DNA of 64,000 nucleotides from Przewalskia tangutica (Eukaryota; Streptophyta; Magnoliopsida; Solanales; Solanaceae): the NCBI GenBank assembly GCA_029844215.1, contig CM056721.1:58507815-58571814 (forward strand), written 5' to 3'. Numbering within the stretch: position 1 is the stretch's first letter; every line of letters begins with the position of its first letter. The translations under genes and the position numbers were made by a program. Under the pieces are notes generated by a model. The model was not told where the DNA came from. It saw only the letters and a list, made by a program, of their open reading frames with translations, and did no database searches. Shown piece after piece: positions 37,001 to 49,032 of this stretch.

Positions 37001-37723
37001 GACCTTATTAGTACTGTGGGTGTTAGTAGTCGGCTATGCCTTCGTACTTACCTCGCATCGCTTTATTTGGACACAGTGGACCCGTGTTCATGTGTATTCC
37101 TTGGTACTTTTCTATCATAGATCGCCAGCGAGGAAGGTATTCCACGCACGACCGATGTTGTGGGCGTGAGACCCATGGTTATATTTGAGTGATGACTTTG
37201 AGGCATGAGTCCCCGACTTGACATGATCGCTATTTATCAGGAATCGTAGTTTGGTAATCATACATGTCTCCTGCTTTATTTAGATCGCTATGATTTCATT
37301 TACGTGATTTTCGGGCCACATACTGTACTGCCAGACGACCTCCTTCGGGCCGTTCATGCCGCAGTTGAGATACACCGCCATTGATCCTAGCTCTCGTGGT
37401 CACAGATTCGTTTGGGAAGCTCCGCTTTCCCGAGGCTTATCAGCCGTATAGTCCTGTCGTAGTAGTGCTACATTCGTGGTATGGCGGCCCCGTCCCGCCA
37501 TTGTTGTCATGTCACTCTTGAGGTCCAGAGTAATCGCTGGGAAGAGTTGTATATGGGATGTAATCGTTCGGTTTTAAATTGATTTATATATATGCCAAAG
37601 GCAAGCTTTCTCAGACATCGTTTACTTCATAATATTTTTCATGTCTTGTTTTATATTCCATTACACTGATGTCAGATCACCAGGTGCCCGGTAGGCACTA
37701 CCACGCCCGGTTCGGTCGATGCA
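34098..37723 (+). repeat. N7 3' LTR (3626 bp)
   Basis: Shares the chimeric U3 with the 5' LTR, so the chimera existed before this insertion. It is shortened by scattered losses of G/C-rich bases, e.g. 34310-34420, 34600-34870 and 36670-37000. Confidence 0.92.
34408..34759 (+). promoter_or_regulatory. N7 3' LTR U3 promoter elements
   Basis: GACGCGTGTC (34408-34417; the G-box core of the 5' LTR is changed) and TATAAATA (34752-34759). Confidence 0.6.
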
Positions 37724-38123
37724 GTTTAGCTCCTACTCCAAGTGCTCCAATCCGCTCCAAACAACCCTTAGAAGTTCTACGCAACTTCTATTTAACACTT
37801 CAACCGACTATGAAGGTTTTCCTTAGGGTTGCGTTTAGTGGCTAAAGGAAAGTATAATAGTATTTCTGGGCTCTACGTATAGAGGTAACTTTGAAAAGTA
37901 CTACAAGGTATATGGGCTAAGGTATTTGGGCATTATAACAATACTTGGAGAGTATTTCTATACCACAAAGGGGGGTATTATACGAAACCAACTAGGCAGT
38001 GGGGACCTCTCGGCCAAAGCTTCTCAAAGTGGGAGGCCTTTGACGAATTCAACTCACAAAAAGGGAGGGATTTTAAGACTTGGAAATGATTTTAGGATGA
38101 AGAAGTTCATCAACTTAGGGGGG

Positions 38124-38321
38124 TATTTATAGGTCAAGCAAAGGCCAACCAATGGCCAAGATCCATCCAAGTGTTAGGCAAGTGTAGGGATAGGATTTAA
38201 CCATGTGTACCTTATCCATCTACCACACCAACTTGCACAAAATATCCTACCAACTACAACCCACCCTTTCGTCCATTACCGCCCAATCTCACGTCCAATG
38301 TGAGGGTGACACATGTCACCC
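38124..38321 (-). promoter_or_regulatory. N6 5' LTR U3 promoter elements
   Basis: TATAAATA on the minus strand (38124-38131) and GGGTGACACATGTCACCC (38304-38321). This is the promoter that would drive N6, now separated from most of its LTR by N7. Confidence 0.7.
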
Positions 38322-38861
38322 TCCCGTTGGTCCAAAATGTTTCGTCTCTCGGAAAAATCCGCAAAAATTATAAATGACATAGCCGTATTTTTCCCTTCGC
38401 AAGTCTTGTAAAACGCTTCATTTAAAAACGATTCTTTCTTAGACTTGTGCCCAAATTTTCGAACCTTGCCAAACTTTAAGGCTTAAATTTATATACGTAC
38501 GCCCTCACGTACATACTCTGGAAATACGGGGTATAACAAATTCCTTACGCTCCAACCCTCTCCAAGCGACCCTTAGAAGTTTCTAAACAACTTCTCTTAA
38601 CACTTCAACCAAGCTAGGAAGATTTTCTAGGGTTTCACTTTGCGACTGTTGGAATAAAGTAGTATTTCCGGGCTCCTAGTATTGAAATAACTTGGAATAC
38701 AACTAGGGATACTAGTCTAAGGTATTTGGGATTCTACAATAATACTTGAAGTATTTTCTACACAAGTGGGGGAGGGGGACGAAAACAACTACAAAGGGAG
38801 GGGATATTTTTGCCTTGAAAAGTTTAAGTGTGGATGAAGAATAAGTCTAGCATTAAAGGGG

Positions 38862-39058
38862 TATTTATAGAGAATTCATGGGTCAAGATCTTAGCAACTG
38901 TGTGGTCAAGATTGGGCCATGTGTGTGTGGGTCCCACCACACCACATGGCCAACGAATTGAGCTTCCAAGTATAGTGGCCATTTCGGCCAAGGGGACAAG
39001 TGGCTAGCCACTTGTCCCTCCAATTCGGCCAAGGTGCCACATGGGGGTGACACGTGTC
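38862..39058 (-). promoter_or_regulatory. N5 U3 promoter elements
   Basis: TATAAATA on the minus strand (38862-38869) and GACACGTGTC (39049-39058), N2-type U3. Confidence 0.68.
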
Positions 39059-39700
39059 GCCCCCCGACTCGTCCAAAATATTTCGTCTTCCGAAAATATC
39101 CAAAATGCCGAAAATCTCAAAAACAAAGTGGGCCCCACAAAACCGTAAATTTCTCCCGTGGGTCCCACGTGACCATTTCTGAAAATAAAATCTCATAATT
39201 CTAATATAATCCAAGAAGCCCAAATACCAAATCTGGAAATCCAATTTCCATCAACGAACCTTTTTCCTTCACAAAACCCGGAAACTTTTCCGTCGAAAAA
39301 TCACATCTTTCTTTCTTTCCAATATTACTGTCGTATTCTCGTACGTACGTCCTCACATACATACCCTGGAACTACGGGGTATAACAACAGATGCTTTAAT
39401 AAGATTGTTATAAACAAGAATAAACTACTCACACATAAGGCATATGTTACCCAATTTTCTTAAAAGAAGAGATTACGTTATTAAGTGATTAAGACTATGA
39501 ACTATGAAATATTTTGAAAATAAGAGACTTGAGTTTTTGAAATTATGCAACTTGAACTATTGGAAAAGAATATGGTTACTTGATTTTAAAAAGAGAAGTG
39601 TTTTGGTTTAAAAGGAAGGCATGGCATTGCCTTAGTTTGGTTTAAAAGGAAGGCATGGTATTTTCTTAATCTGTCTTAAAAGAGGGTTTAAAGTTATGGG

Positions 39701-40262
39701 CGATTCTACCTCGAGTCCCATGAGATGGGCCGAGACATGTATACCACACGATTCGACATCGAGTCCCATGAGATGGGCCGAGATATGACGATTCGACATC
39801 GAGTCCCATGAGATGGGCCGAGATATGACGATTCTACATCGAGTCCCATGAGATGGGCCGAGATATGACGATTCTACATCGAGTCCCATGAGATGGGCCG
39901 AGATATGACGATTCGACATCGAGTCCCATGAGATGGGCCGAGATATGACGATTTTACATCGAGTCCCATGAGATGGGCCGAGATATGACGATTCGACATC
40001 GAGTCCCATTAGATGGGCCGAGATATGACGATTTTACATCGAGTCCCATGAGATGGGCCGAGATATGACGATTCGACATCGAGTCCCATGAGATGGGCCG
40101 AGATATGACGATTTTACATCGAGTCTCATGAGATGGGCCGAGATATGACGATTCGACATCGAGTCCCATGAGATGGGCCGAGATATGACGATTCTACATC
40201 GAGTCCCATGAGATGGGCCGAGATATGATGATTCCACCTCGAGTCCCATGGGATGGGCCGAG
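39701..40262 (+). repeat. 40-bp minisatellite, 14 copies (N2 5' LTR slot)
   Basis: GAGTCCCATGAGATGGGCC recurs at 39713, 39761 and then every 40 bp exactly to 40241. The unit core CCCAT-GAG-ATGGG is a perfect hairpin. Spacer bases alternate between GATTCGACATC and GATTTTACATC over part of the array, giving an 80-bp higher-order period. Overlapping 71-131 residue frames on the minus strand are artefacts. Confidence 0.95.
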
Positions 40263-40900
40263 ACATGTTATACGCATCATACGATTTATACCTAGACTGC
40301 CGGCAGTGAGGAAGGAGTTCCACGTACGGCGGATGACTCGGAGGCGTGAGTCCTCGGCTCGACATGATCGCTTTATGTTGGAATCGTAGTTTGGTTATCA
40401 TACATGTCTCCTGTTTTATATAGACTGTCATGAATTCATTTACAGTATTTTCAATTTCACATACTTGGTACTGTTGCCAGACCGACTTTCTGGGCCGCGT
40501 CATGCCGCAGTAGAGGTACATCGGTTGTGGATCCTCGCTTATAGGATCACAGTTCAGCGTTTTGGGAAGCTCCGTTTCTCCGGAAGCTTATCTTTGGTAT
40601 AGTCCCCTGTCATTGTAGGTACTTGTACATTCAGGGGTATGGCGGGGCCCTGTCCCGTCATAGTTGTGGTTACATTCTTAGAGGTATGTAGTACTGTTGT
40701 GGGCAGGGTTTGTAAAAGGATTTAACTGTTCGGTTTGATATATATACATGAAGGTGACCGTTTTGGTTAGCATGTTTCTTACTTTATGTTCTGTTTCATA
40801 TTTAAGTTTTTATTTCCGCTGATTTTTCTCTGATGTTGTATCACTAGGGTGCCCGGGGTAAGGCACCAGTCGCGGGCCCGAGGTCGTGTCGTGACAAAAG

Positions 40901-40912
40901 TGGTATCAGAGA
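40901..40912 (+). promoter_or_regulatory. N2 primer binding site (tRNA-iMet)
   Basis: TGGTATCAGAGA, four bases after the 5' LTR end at 40896; one mismatch to the consensus at the last base. Confidence 0.88.
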
Positions 40913-41102
40913 AGTTAATCCTCGGAAAATGTCTACAGACCGTATCTAGTAGAGTCTTGATTAACGGCGTGTTGTGCACCACACCTATAATCAGGAGGCT
41001 GCAGGATATTTAGGATTGGTTTCCATTCTTCTCACTCTGAGATCGTGCCTTAGAGTTGTGTTAAAAGTTGGACTCCCTCTGGCATATTCTTATGTACCCG
41101 TT

Positions 41103-41838
41103 ATGCCTCTACGCAAGGCAACCAGGGCCCAGAGGGGCAAGGCAGCAGAGGGAGTTACGAGTAGAACACAGAGGGTTACGAGGGCACCGGCCCGGTCATT
41201 ACCTGAGATAGTACTTCAGACGATGAGTTTTATGACGCCGCTAGCCCCAGCAGAGTTTAGAGCGGCAGCAGTTTCTACTGAGGCCACGATACCTGAGCCT
41301 CCAGTTCCACGGCCAGGAGCCGAGGATATGAGTTACAAGGAGATGGCCCAGTTACTTGTTAGGCTGGTGGCTGGGAATGAGGATGGACGGGAGCCGGTGG
41401 TTCCGGCAGTACCAGTGATTCACCCTAGATCCGATAGTCTGAGACTTCGGGATTTCTTGAGTTGCAGTTCGCCAGAGTTCTATGGAGAGAGAGCTGAGGA
41501 TGATCCTCAGGGTGTCGTGCTAGTGTGGGAGATTGTTATACCTGCGGCCGTCAGGGCCATGTGATGGGAGGATGTCCAAGTAGGAGGGATGACTCACCAC
41601 GGCCGGGCCATGGGTTCATTGTTGGGAGTAGGGTGTTAGTCGATGAGGTCACCCCTACCTCGTTGTAGCGTTGTAATAGACTTCACATGGGAGTGTTGTA
41701 CTATTTCGACTTGTATGCCATGGCCAACAGGCCATTTGGTGAGAGTTTGTCCGACTGCAGGTAGCACAGATGTAGAGACTCAAATTTTCTGGATCGGTGG
41801 TCGGTTCATCGCCTTCTATAGGCGCCTGCAGGCGTGAT
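41103..41838 (+). pseudogene. gag: N2 gag with internal deletion
   Basis: ATG at 41103 (MPLRKATRAQRG). Open through the proline-rich linker and the start of the capsid domain (MSYKEMAQLL, HPRSDSLRLRDFL, SPEFYGERAEDDPQ), then jumps within ...CCTCAGG|GTGTCG... to the nucleocapsid region. The stop at 41562-41564 is reached out of frame. In the shifted frame a perfect CCHC knuckle follows (CYTCGRQGHVMGGC, about 41531-41572), then a second, damaged one (CMPWPTGHLVRVC, about 41713). Roughly 0.6 kb of capsid and linker code is gone. Confidence 0.85.
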
Positions 41839-42817
41839 TATGATTAGAGCGAGAAAGGGAAAGTGAGGCAGTAGTTACAGAGATATCTTTAGCCCTTAAG
41901 AGACTTGTTTATGTTGTTATGGTAGATACATGTGGAGTGCTATGTACGGATAGCATTGTGTTAAGTGTGAATTAGAAAACATGGGTAGTTGAAACGGGTA
42001 AGTCTGGGGACGAGACAATTGTGAGCCTTAGAATTTATACGCTTAGGACTCGATGCAAGGTCGTCTTGAGTGGATGATTTTACGGTTGGTCTTTGTCGAA
42101 GTACTTGGTATGCGTGAAATATATTGTGGGATAATTCCATGGGTAGTGTGAGATGTAAGTGGTAGCTTTCATGACGTGAATTAGTAAGATTGTTCCGGAT
42201 CGGGGAACGAGAGAGTTTGGCGTTATAGCGGGTCGGGTTGAGGCCAGATCGCGGGTCAACCCGCAGCTCGAAATGAGGTGGGGTCAGTTCGAGGTGGTCC
42301 CGCCAGGTGGTAGGGTCACGAGGGTGCTAGGCCCAAGTTTGGGTAACCATCGTTTGAGTTCGTGGATGTGTTCGACCAAAAATCGGATCGTGAAGGCCGG
42401 GAATGGCCTTGAAGGAATTTGAGGCTAGTAAGATGACCAATTTTGGAGGTAGTGACTCGTGTTTTGGAAATCGTGATGATCAAGTGTGGTACGTGTACTA
42501 GAAAGAGTTCGGGTGTACGAGAAGTGTACGACGAGTAAGAAAAGAAGTGAACATGTGCTAAGAGATGGAAGTGATCATTTTTGTGAAGTGAAGGTGCGAA
42601 GAGAGTATCCTTTGGACCAGGAGCGAGAGTTAGTGTTGTTTTACATCTTGGAGGTGATTCCTCGTTGGCTTGGATTTGGGTTTCGCGCGTATGTTATATT
42701 ATGGCAATGTGTGGCATAGTTGGTTTCGTAAGTATAGTAGTGAAGACTATACCGGCGCATGTACGTTTGGAGACTTAGAAGGAACATTCGGGACGAATGT
42801 TTCTAAGGGGGGAAGAA
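41839..42817 (+). other. N2 conserved noncoding tail, hairpin and PPT
   Basis: Shared tail with GTTCCGGATCGGGGAAC (near 42193), GGTCGGGTTGAGGC with its complement GGTCAACCCGC, GGTGGTCCCGCC and GGGTCACGAGGGTGC. Hairpin ACATTCG-GGA-CGAATGT is at 42784-42800 and PPT AAGGGGGGAAGAA at 42805-42817. No gene. Confidence 0.82.
42805..42817 (+). promoter_or_regulatory. N2 polypurine tract
   Basis: AAGGGGGGAAGAA immediately before the 3' LTR; identical to that of N1. Confidence 0.92.
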
Positions 42818-43145
42818 TGTTACACCCCGTAGTTCCAGGGTATGTATGTGAGGACATACGTACGAGAATACGACACAAAAAATTGGAAAGGAAGAAAGAT
42901 GTGATTTTTCGACGGAAAAGTTTCCGGATTTTGTGAAGGAAAAAGGTTCGCTAATGGAAATTGGATTCCCAGATTTGGTATTTGGACTTCCTGGATTATA
43001 TTAGAATTATGGAATTTTATTTCCGGAATTGGTCACGTGGGGCCCACGGGAGAAATTTACGGTTTTGCGGGGCCCACTTAATTTTTGAGGTTTTTACCAT
43101 TACGGATATTTTCGCAAGATGAAATATTTTGGACGAATTGGGGGC

Positions 43146-43357
43146 GACACGTGTCACCCCCTTAGGTGGCCATGTGGGCCGAAATGGAGGGACAAGTGGC
43201 TAGCCACTTGTCCACCTTGGCCGAAATGGCCCAACAAGTGGCAAGCCACTTGTCTTCTTCTTTGTGTAGCCATTTGGAGGGTGGGACCCACACACACTTG
43301 TACCCCAATCTCACCATACACTTGCTTTGATCTTGGCCCTTGATTTCTCTATAAATA
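43146..43357 (+). promoter_or_regulatory. N2 3' LTR U3 promoter elements
   Basis: GACACGTGTC (43146-43155), the inverted repeat ACAAGTGGCTAGCCACTTGT near 43192, and TATAAATA (43350-43357). Confidence 0.7.
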
Positions 43358-45003
43358 CCCCCCTTGATAGCAAGACTTCTTCATCCACACTTGAGATATT
43401 TTCCAAGCCAAAAATTCTCCCTCCCTTGTTGTAGTGCTCTCGGCCATGGGTTGTTTTTAGGAGTAAATGTTGTCCAAAAATTCTTAAAGTTTTAAGTGTT
43501 CTTCCTTAGGGTGTTAGGAATATTGTGTACCAAGAGTTGGAAAAGATTTCACACCCCTAGCCTTGAAACCTTGCCTTGGCCGAAACTGCCATAGTTGAGC
43601 CTAAGTGTTCTTCACTTTTTGGAGTTGGATCTTGAAGAGGAGTTGGTTAGGAGCTTCTAAGGGATGCTTGGAGCGGGTTGGAACGTAAGGTATTGGAGCT
43701 AAACGTTGCTCAGGATCGACTTATAAATCTTGGATAATTTTGGGCTTATCGAGGTAATGATCTTAGTCCTTCTATTGTAATTGGATATTACATGTTGTAG
43801 TAGTTTAGAATTGAGTATAAGATATATGGAAGGATGTTTATAAAGAATTGAATTGTATTTACATTGGACTGTATTTACAGTAGACTTGTAGCATTATTGT
43901 GGGGCAGAATTGTACACGTCCGGTTAGACGTGTAACCCCTTTGGAGTTGTTGGCTTGGTAGCGGGCCTTGTTAGAGGAGGAGTTTTATGTGGTTACGGGG
44001 GGGGGGGGGAGGTGCTGCCGAATTTTCCATAGAATAAGGAACCTTGTACTTAGAATTGTTCTACGAAGAGATCTAGAGGTTGATAGACGTTTTGTGACCT
44101 TTATAGGTTGAAGTTCTACGAGTAGTTCTACGAGTAGTGTATTCTACTTGGAGGGTGGAAAAGGCTGGCAAGGGTATAGTACTATGGAGCTTTTTGCTAA
44201 TTGTCGATAATCGTCGCGAGGTATGTGAACCTCTTCCTATATTTTCTAGCATGATTGTTGTGAACTATGTAGTACGGTAGACGTACGTGTGCTAAATGAA
44301 TTTGGTTGGTTTAAAACATAAATCATTATAATAGCTTTATGGGAAGTTAGTTATAACGACTTTATGTAGGTAAAAGAATGGATTGTTGATTTTCGAAGTT
44401 AAGAGACTTGATCTTAAAAGATAAGAGACTTAACTTATAAATGATTTTTTATGAAATGTTAAGGACTTAAAGGGTGTTAATAAGTTGTGAAACCGCATTC
44501 ATGAGTAATGGGTACTTGAACTTAAAAAGGATAATGTTATATTGATTTCAGAAATGAGAATAAGTATCGACCAAACCACTGCAGCGTTAATAAAGGAAAA
44601 TGTATTGGCAAATAAATTAACTTAAAACAAGTAGAATCCTCCATCTGCATAGAAGCTAAGATAAGACAAAATTGTATTATATTTTCTAGATCATGGCTGC
44701 TTTAATAAGATTGTTATAAACAAGAATAAACTACTCACACATAAGGCATATGTTACCCAATTTTCTTAAAAGAAGAGATTACGTTATTAAGTGATTAAGA
44801 CTATGAACTATGAAATATTTTGAAAATAAGAGACTTGAGTTTTTGAAATTATGCAACTTGAACTATTGGAAAAGAATATGGTTACTTGATTTTAAAAAGA
44901 GAAGTGTTTTGGTTTAAAAGGAAGGCATGACATTGCCTTAGTTTGGTTTAAAAGGAAGGCATGGTATTTTCTTAATCTGTCTTAAAAGAGGGTTTAAAGT
45001 TAT

Positions 45004-45180
45004 GGGCGATTCTACCTCGAGTCCCATGAGATGGGCCGAGACATGTATACCACACGATTCGACATCGAGTCCCATGAGATGGGCCGAGATATGACGATTT
45101 TACATCGAGTCCCATGAGATGGGCCGAGATATGACGATTCGACATCGAGTCCCATGAGATGGGCCGAGATATGACGATTC
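45004..45180 (+). repeat. 40-bp minisatellite, left part (N2 3' LTR)
   Basis: Copies at 45019, 45067, 45107 and 45147, broken at 45181 by N8 and resumed at 49033. Confidence 0.93.
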
Positions 45181-45476
45181 TACACCCCGTAGTTCCAGGG
45201 TATGTATGTGAGGACGTACGTACGAGAATACGACAGTAATATTGGAAAGGAAGAAAGATGTGATTTTTCGACGGAAAAGTTTCCGAACTACGTGAAGGAA
45301 AGAGGTTTATTATTGAGAATTGGATTCTCAATTTTGGTATTTAAGACTTTAAGAACTTATAAGAATTATGGAATTTATATTTTACGGATTTGGTCATGTG
45401 GGGCCCACCCGAGGAATTTTACGTTTTGTGGGGCCCACGAGGGTTACGGAATTTTTATGGACGAATGGGAGGGCGA

Positions 45477-45668
45477 CACGTGGCACCTCCCCCACTTGAT
45501 GTTGGACGAAATTTGCAAGGTTAGGATGGTCATTTGACCATTGTAGATGAAAGTCTTCAAGCTTGATATTATTGACCTAGTCAACTTGTCCACTTGGCTA
45601 TTATCCATGTGTTCTTCATCCAAGCCACACATTTGTTATAATCTTGACCCTCCATTGTTTTATATATA
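45477..45668 (+). promoter_or_regulatory. N8 U3 promoter elements
   Basis: G-box CACGTG (45477-45482, in GCGACACGTGGCACC) and TATATATA (45661-45668). Confidence 0.65.
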
Positions 45669-47734
45669 CACACTAGTGCAATACAAGCTCTTCCAACACT
45701 TAGAATTATTTTAACAACATTTCTTGTTCTTCTTGAAGCTCACGGGTTGGTCCCTCTCTCACACAAAAAAATTGTAGTTTTGATCCATTATTCACAAGAC
45801 TTAAACCCAAGGTCCCTAAGAGTATTGTAAGGTTATCTCAATAGAAAGATCCCGGAAAAGTGGCATTTTCGTATTAGTCGCAAGGCGTAAACTTGAGGAG
45901 TTCTTCAACTTTGAAGTTGGAACTTGAAGATGGGTTCTTCATAGGCTTATAAGGAGTGCTTGGAGCGGATTGGAACATAAGGAAAGGAGCTAAGAATTGC
46001 TAAGGAGAGACTTTGAATCTTGGAAATTTTAAGGGCTTGTAAAGGTATAATTCTTGTCGTTTTAGTAATTAAGATTACTACTTGTTGTAGCTTTGGATAT
46101 TAGCAAGCATGAGGTTTATATTATGAAGTTGATTAGTGTTATGGATATTGGAACCCTAATCCGAAAACTAGTATGTTAGCCCTTAAGATTGTAATTCAAG
46201 TTGGTTACTAGTTAAGTTGTCACATGTTATATAAAGAAGGAATATTAGTTGTTGAAGTTGTTTATGACTATGTAGCATGTTGGAATAACAACTTGTATTG
46301 AAAAAGGAATTGAAAGAGAAGTAGTGTGTTGTAGCCGAGAATTTCATTGTATTGTGGGCTAGTTGGTAGTAATTGTGGGGCGGAATTTTACACGTCTTGT
46401 AGGGCGTGTAATCCCCTTTGTATTTGCTGAATTGATTGAGCCTTAAATGTGGCATTTGGTTATTGAATTCGGCCTTGAAAAAGGTGGCAAAGTATGTAGA
46501 AACAAAGGAAGTGCTGCCCGATTTTCCGTAGAATTTAGTCTTGTACTTAGAATATTCTACGAAGAGAGCTAGAGGTTAATAGACTTTTTTTTTATGACCA
46601 TTATAGGATTGAAGTACTACGAGTAGCGTATTCTACTTGAAGGGTGGAAAAGGCTAGCAAGAGTATAGTACTTTGGAGCGTTTTGCTAATTGTCGATAAT
46701 CGTCGCGAGGTATGTGAACCTCTTCCTATCTTTTCTAGCATGATTGATTGTGAACTATGTAGTACGGTAGACGTACGTGTGCTAAACGAATTTGGTTGAT
46801 TGATTTTAAAAGACAAGAGACTTGACTTATATTTGACTTGAATTGTGTTAAAAAGTTGTGAAACCTCATTCGTTAGTAATAAGTACTTGGTTTTTAAAGA
46901 ATAATGTTATATTGATTTCGGAAATGGGAATGAGTATCGAACAAGCCATTGAAGCGTTAATAAAGGAAAATGTAATGACAAATAATTAATTATATTAAAA
47001 CCAGTAGAAACCTCCATCTGCATAGAAGCTAAGATAAGACAAAATTGTATTACATTTTGTAGATCATGGCTACTTTAATAAGAATCTTTATATACAAGTA
47101 TTAATTTTCTTAAATTCCAAAGTAAGGAACTTGATTTCTAAAAGAAAAGAGACTTGAGGAATTGAAGAGTTTTTGGTTTAAAAGAAAGCCACGGTTTTGT
47201 CTTAAATTGGTTTAGAACATAAAGTGTTATAATGACTTTATGGGAAGTTAATTATAACGACTTTATGTAGGTAAAAGAATGGTTTTATTGTTGGATTTAA
47301 AATGATAACTTGACATTTTAAAAGTTAGGAGGTTGGTTCCTTAAAAGATATGAGATTTGATTCAAAGATTGTGAGACTTAATTTTGAAAGGTAAAGAGAC
47401 TTGACTTACAAATAATTTGATTTAAAAAGAAAGACATGGTTTTGTCTTAAGTTGGTTTAAAAAAAATAAGGTATGGAAATTGTTTTGGTTTACTTAAAAA
47501 GATAGTTACTCTATTTTGATACTACGGGTATCGTGTGACTTTTTGTGAAATAAATGGATCTTTTTAAAGAGTTAAAGTACGTAGTACCTTGGGGTTAAAA
47601 TCCGGATTTGTTGTAATAAAATGAAAGTCTATGAGTACGTTGAACTTGCCTATGCTTGTTGTGATAGCCTTTGTTGTGCAAGTGTTTTGATTCTGTGCTA
47701 CCGAGTCTCTCGATGGAGGGTCGGCTATCTGGTT

Positions 47735-48360
47735 GAATGATGGACATACTGACACGATGGGTGGCCCACGGGTATGCTTCCACTAGGAGTGTTGTCTTGT
47801 TATATCCTTGGACCTACTGACACGTTGGGTGGCCCACGGGTATGGTTCCATTAGGATTGTTGTTCCATGGACTAGATCTCCATGGGGTTTTACTGATTCG
47901 GCCTTGGTATCTGGTGGTTGGCTCTCGTACTTGCCCCGGTCGTGGCTGATTCAGCTTTGGTATCTGGTAGTTAGCCTTCGTGACTTGCCCCTCGGTTTGT
48001 GCGACGGTCTCGTGATTACGGCCTTGGTATCTGGTAGTTGGTCTACGTACTTGCCCCCGTCAGCTACGTGGCGCAGGTGGATCTGGTAGAGGCCTTCGTA
48101 CTTGCCCCGTGTCATCTTTGTGGCGAAGTCTCGTGATCACGGCCTTGGTATCCGTAGTTAGCTCAGATTGCCCCCATCGACGTGACGCGCTTTGGTATCC
48201 GTAGTTGGCTTTCGTTTGCCCGGTCGCTTCGTGGTATGGTTATATAGTATTGTTAGTACGGCTTTGGTATCTGGTAGTTGGCTTTCGTACTTGCCCCGAT
48301 CAGTTGATGATGCGGCTTTGGTATCTGGTAGTTAGCCTTCGTACTTGCCCCGTACGGTTT
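47735..48360 (+). repeat. N8 slot: two stacked repeat types
   Basis: Two copies of a ~66-bp unit with GACACG(A/T)TGGGTGGCCCACGGG (about 47747 and 47818), then 6-8 irregular copies of CTTGGTATCTGGTAGTTGGC/ACTTGCCCC words to 48360. It therefore combines the repeat type of N3/N5 with that of N1. Confidence 0.75.
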
Positions 48361-49032
48361 TATGACACAAGCGGACCCGTGTTCAAGTGTACTGGTATTG
48401 TTATATCATGATCACGGCAGTGAGGAAGGAATTCCACGGGCATGATTGATGTTGTGGGCGTGAGACCCATTGTTATATTTTGAGTGATGACTTTGAGGGT
48501 GTGAGTCCCTGACTTGACATGACTGCTCATATGTTGTGTACTGTAGTTTGGTTATCATACATGTCTCCTGCTTTTTATAGACTATTATGATTTCATTTAC
48601 ATTATTTTCGCCACATACTTGTACCGTGGTAATCGACTCCTTCGGGCTACGTTCATGCCGCAGTGAGGTACACCGATTGTTGATCCTCGCTCATAGGATC
48701 ACGATTCGCTCGAAGCTCCGTTTCTCCGGAGGCTTATCTTTGGTATAGTCCCCTGTTGTTGTAGGTACTTACATTCAGGGGTATGGCGGGGCCCTGTCCC
48801 GTCGTAGTTGTGGTTACATTCTTAGAGGTCTGTAGTACTGTTGTGGGCAGGGTTTGTAAAAGGATATAACTGTTCAGGTATATATATGCAGAAAGGTAAC
48901 CGTTTGGTTAGCCTGTTTGTTATTTTATCTTGTTTCATGTTTAAGTTTTTATTTCCGCTGATTTTCTCTGATGTTGTATCACTAGGGTGCCCGGGGTAAG
49001 GCACCAGTCGCGGGCCCGAGGTCGGGTCGTGA

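Larger units (their letters stand above)
27829..37723 (+). mobile_element. N7: innermost gag-only LTR retrotransposon
   Basis: Youngest insertion by position: 5' LTR 27829-31555, internal 31556-34097, 3' LTR 34098-37723, perfect TSD GTTTA, nothing inside it. gag has a large in-frame-like deletion, and the internal tail carries about 0.6 kb not seen in other copies. The 3' LTR ends GTCGATGCA for GTCGTGACA. LTRs are 3.6-3.7 kb. Confidence 0.94.
19493..38538 (-). mobile_element. N6: gag-only LTR retrotransposon, minus strand, hosting N7
   Basis: Left to right: 3' LTR 19493-22916, internal domain 22917-25200 (PPT at the left end, PBS at the right), 5' LTR 25201-27828 plus 37729-38538. Perfect TSD AATTC. 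LTRs are about 3.4 kb and the internal domain 2.3 kb. gag is frameshifted and there is no pol. N7 lies in the 5' LTR with its own perfect TSD. Confidence 0.93.
25201..38538 (-). repeat. N6 5' LTR, split by N7
   Basis: Own sequence is 25201-27828 and 37729-38538. The end at 25201 reads TGTCACGACTGCCCGG, altered from the family terminus. It contains the regular ~87-bp array, two or three TTGCCTATGCTTGTTG-type copies near 26320-26400, and repeated ACACGTACGTCTACCGTACTA motifs near 27220-27415. Confidence 0.9.
17167..39386 (-). mobile_element. N5: minus-strand LTR in N2 5' LTR, hosting N6
   Basis: Starts TGTCACGACCCG (17167) and ends TACGGGGTATAACA (39386). Own parts are 17167-19492 and 38544-39386, about 3.2 kb, with no internal domain. 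The flanks are TCCAA and ACAGA, which do not match, and about 1.25 kb of N2 LTR is absent between them. So N5 is not a simple solo LTR. Recombination between two same-orientation insertions, or a deletion beside one, would explain it. Confidence 0.8.
3583..40896 (+). repeat. N2 5' LTR (three segments, internally deleted)
   Basis: Own sequence is 3583-3800, about 16755-17166 and 39387-40896, roughly 2.1 kb against about 3.4 kb for the N2 3' LTR. The first break carries N3 with a near-perfect TSD. The second carries N5 without a TSD, and the LTR middle is lost there. The last segment holds the 40-bp array (39701-40262) and the structured 3' block, and ends at the PBS. Confidence 0.85.
45181..49032 (+). 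mobile_element. N8: solo LTR (N1-type) in the N2 40-bp array
   Basis: Begins TACACCCCGTAGTTCC, lacking the first TGT, and ends GTCGTGA, lacking the last CA. About 3.85 kb, similar to the N1 3' LTR in U3 and leader. No PBS, gag or PPT. Both flanks are the array, with TATGACGA on each side, so a true TSD cannot be told from the repeat. Its slot holds both GGACATACTGACACG-type and CTTGGTATCTGGTAG-type repeats. Confidence 0.83.

Noticed and set aside
39632..40249. Several 71-131 residue minus-strand frames with repeated LGPSHGTRC-type peptides
   Set aside because: They are translations of the 40-bp array in which no stop happens to occur; no start, domain or conservation supports a protein.
39701..40262. 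Regular 40-bp repeats resembling a CRISPR array
   Set aside because: No unique spacers: the whole 40 bp is repeated. The context is a plant LTR and no cas genes exist.
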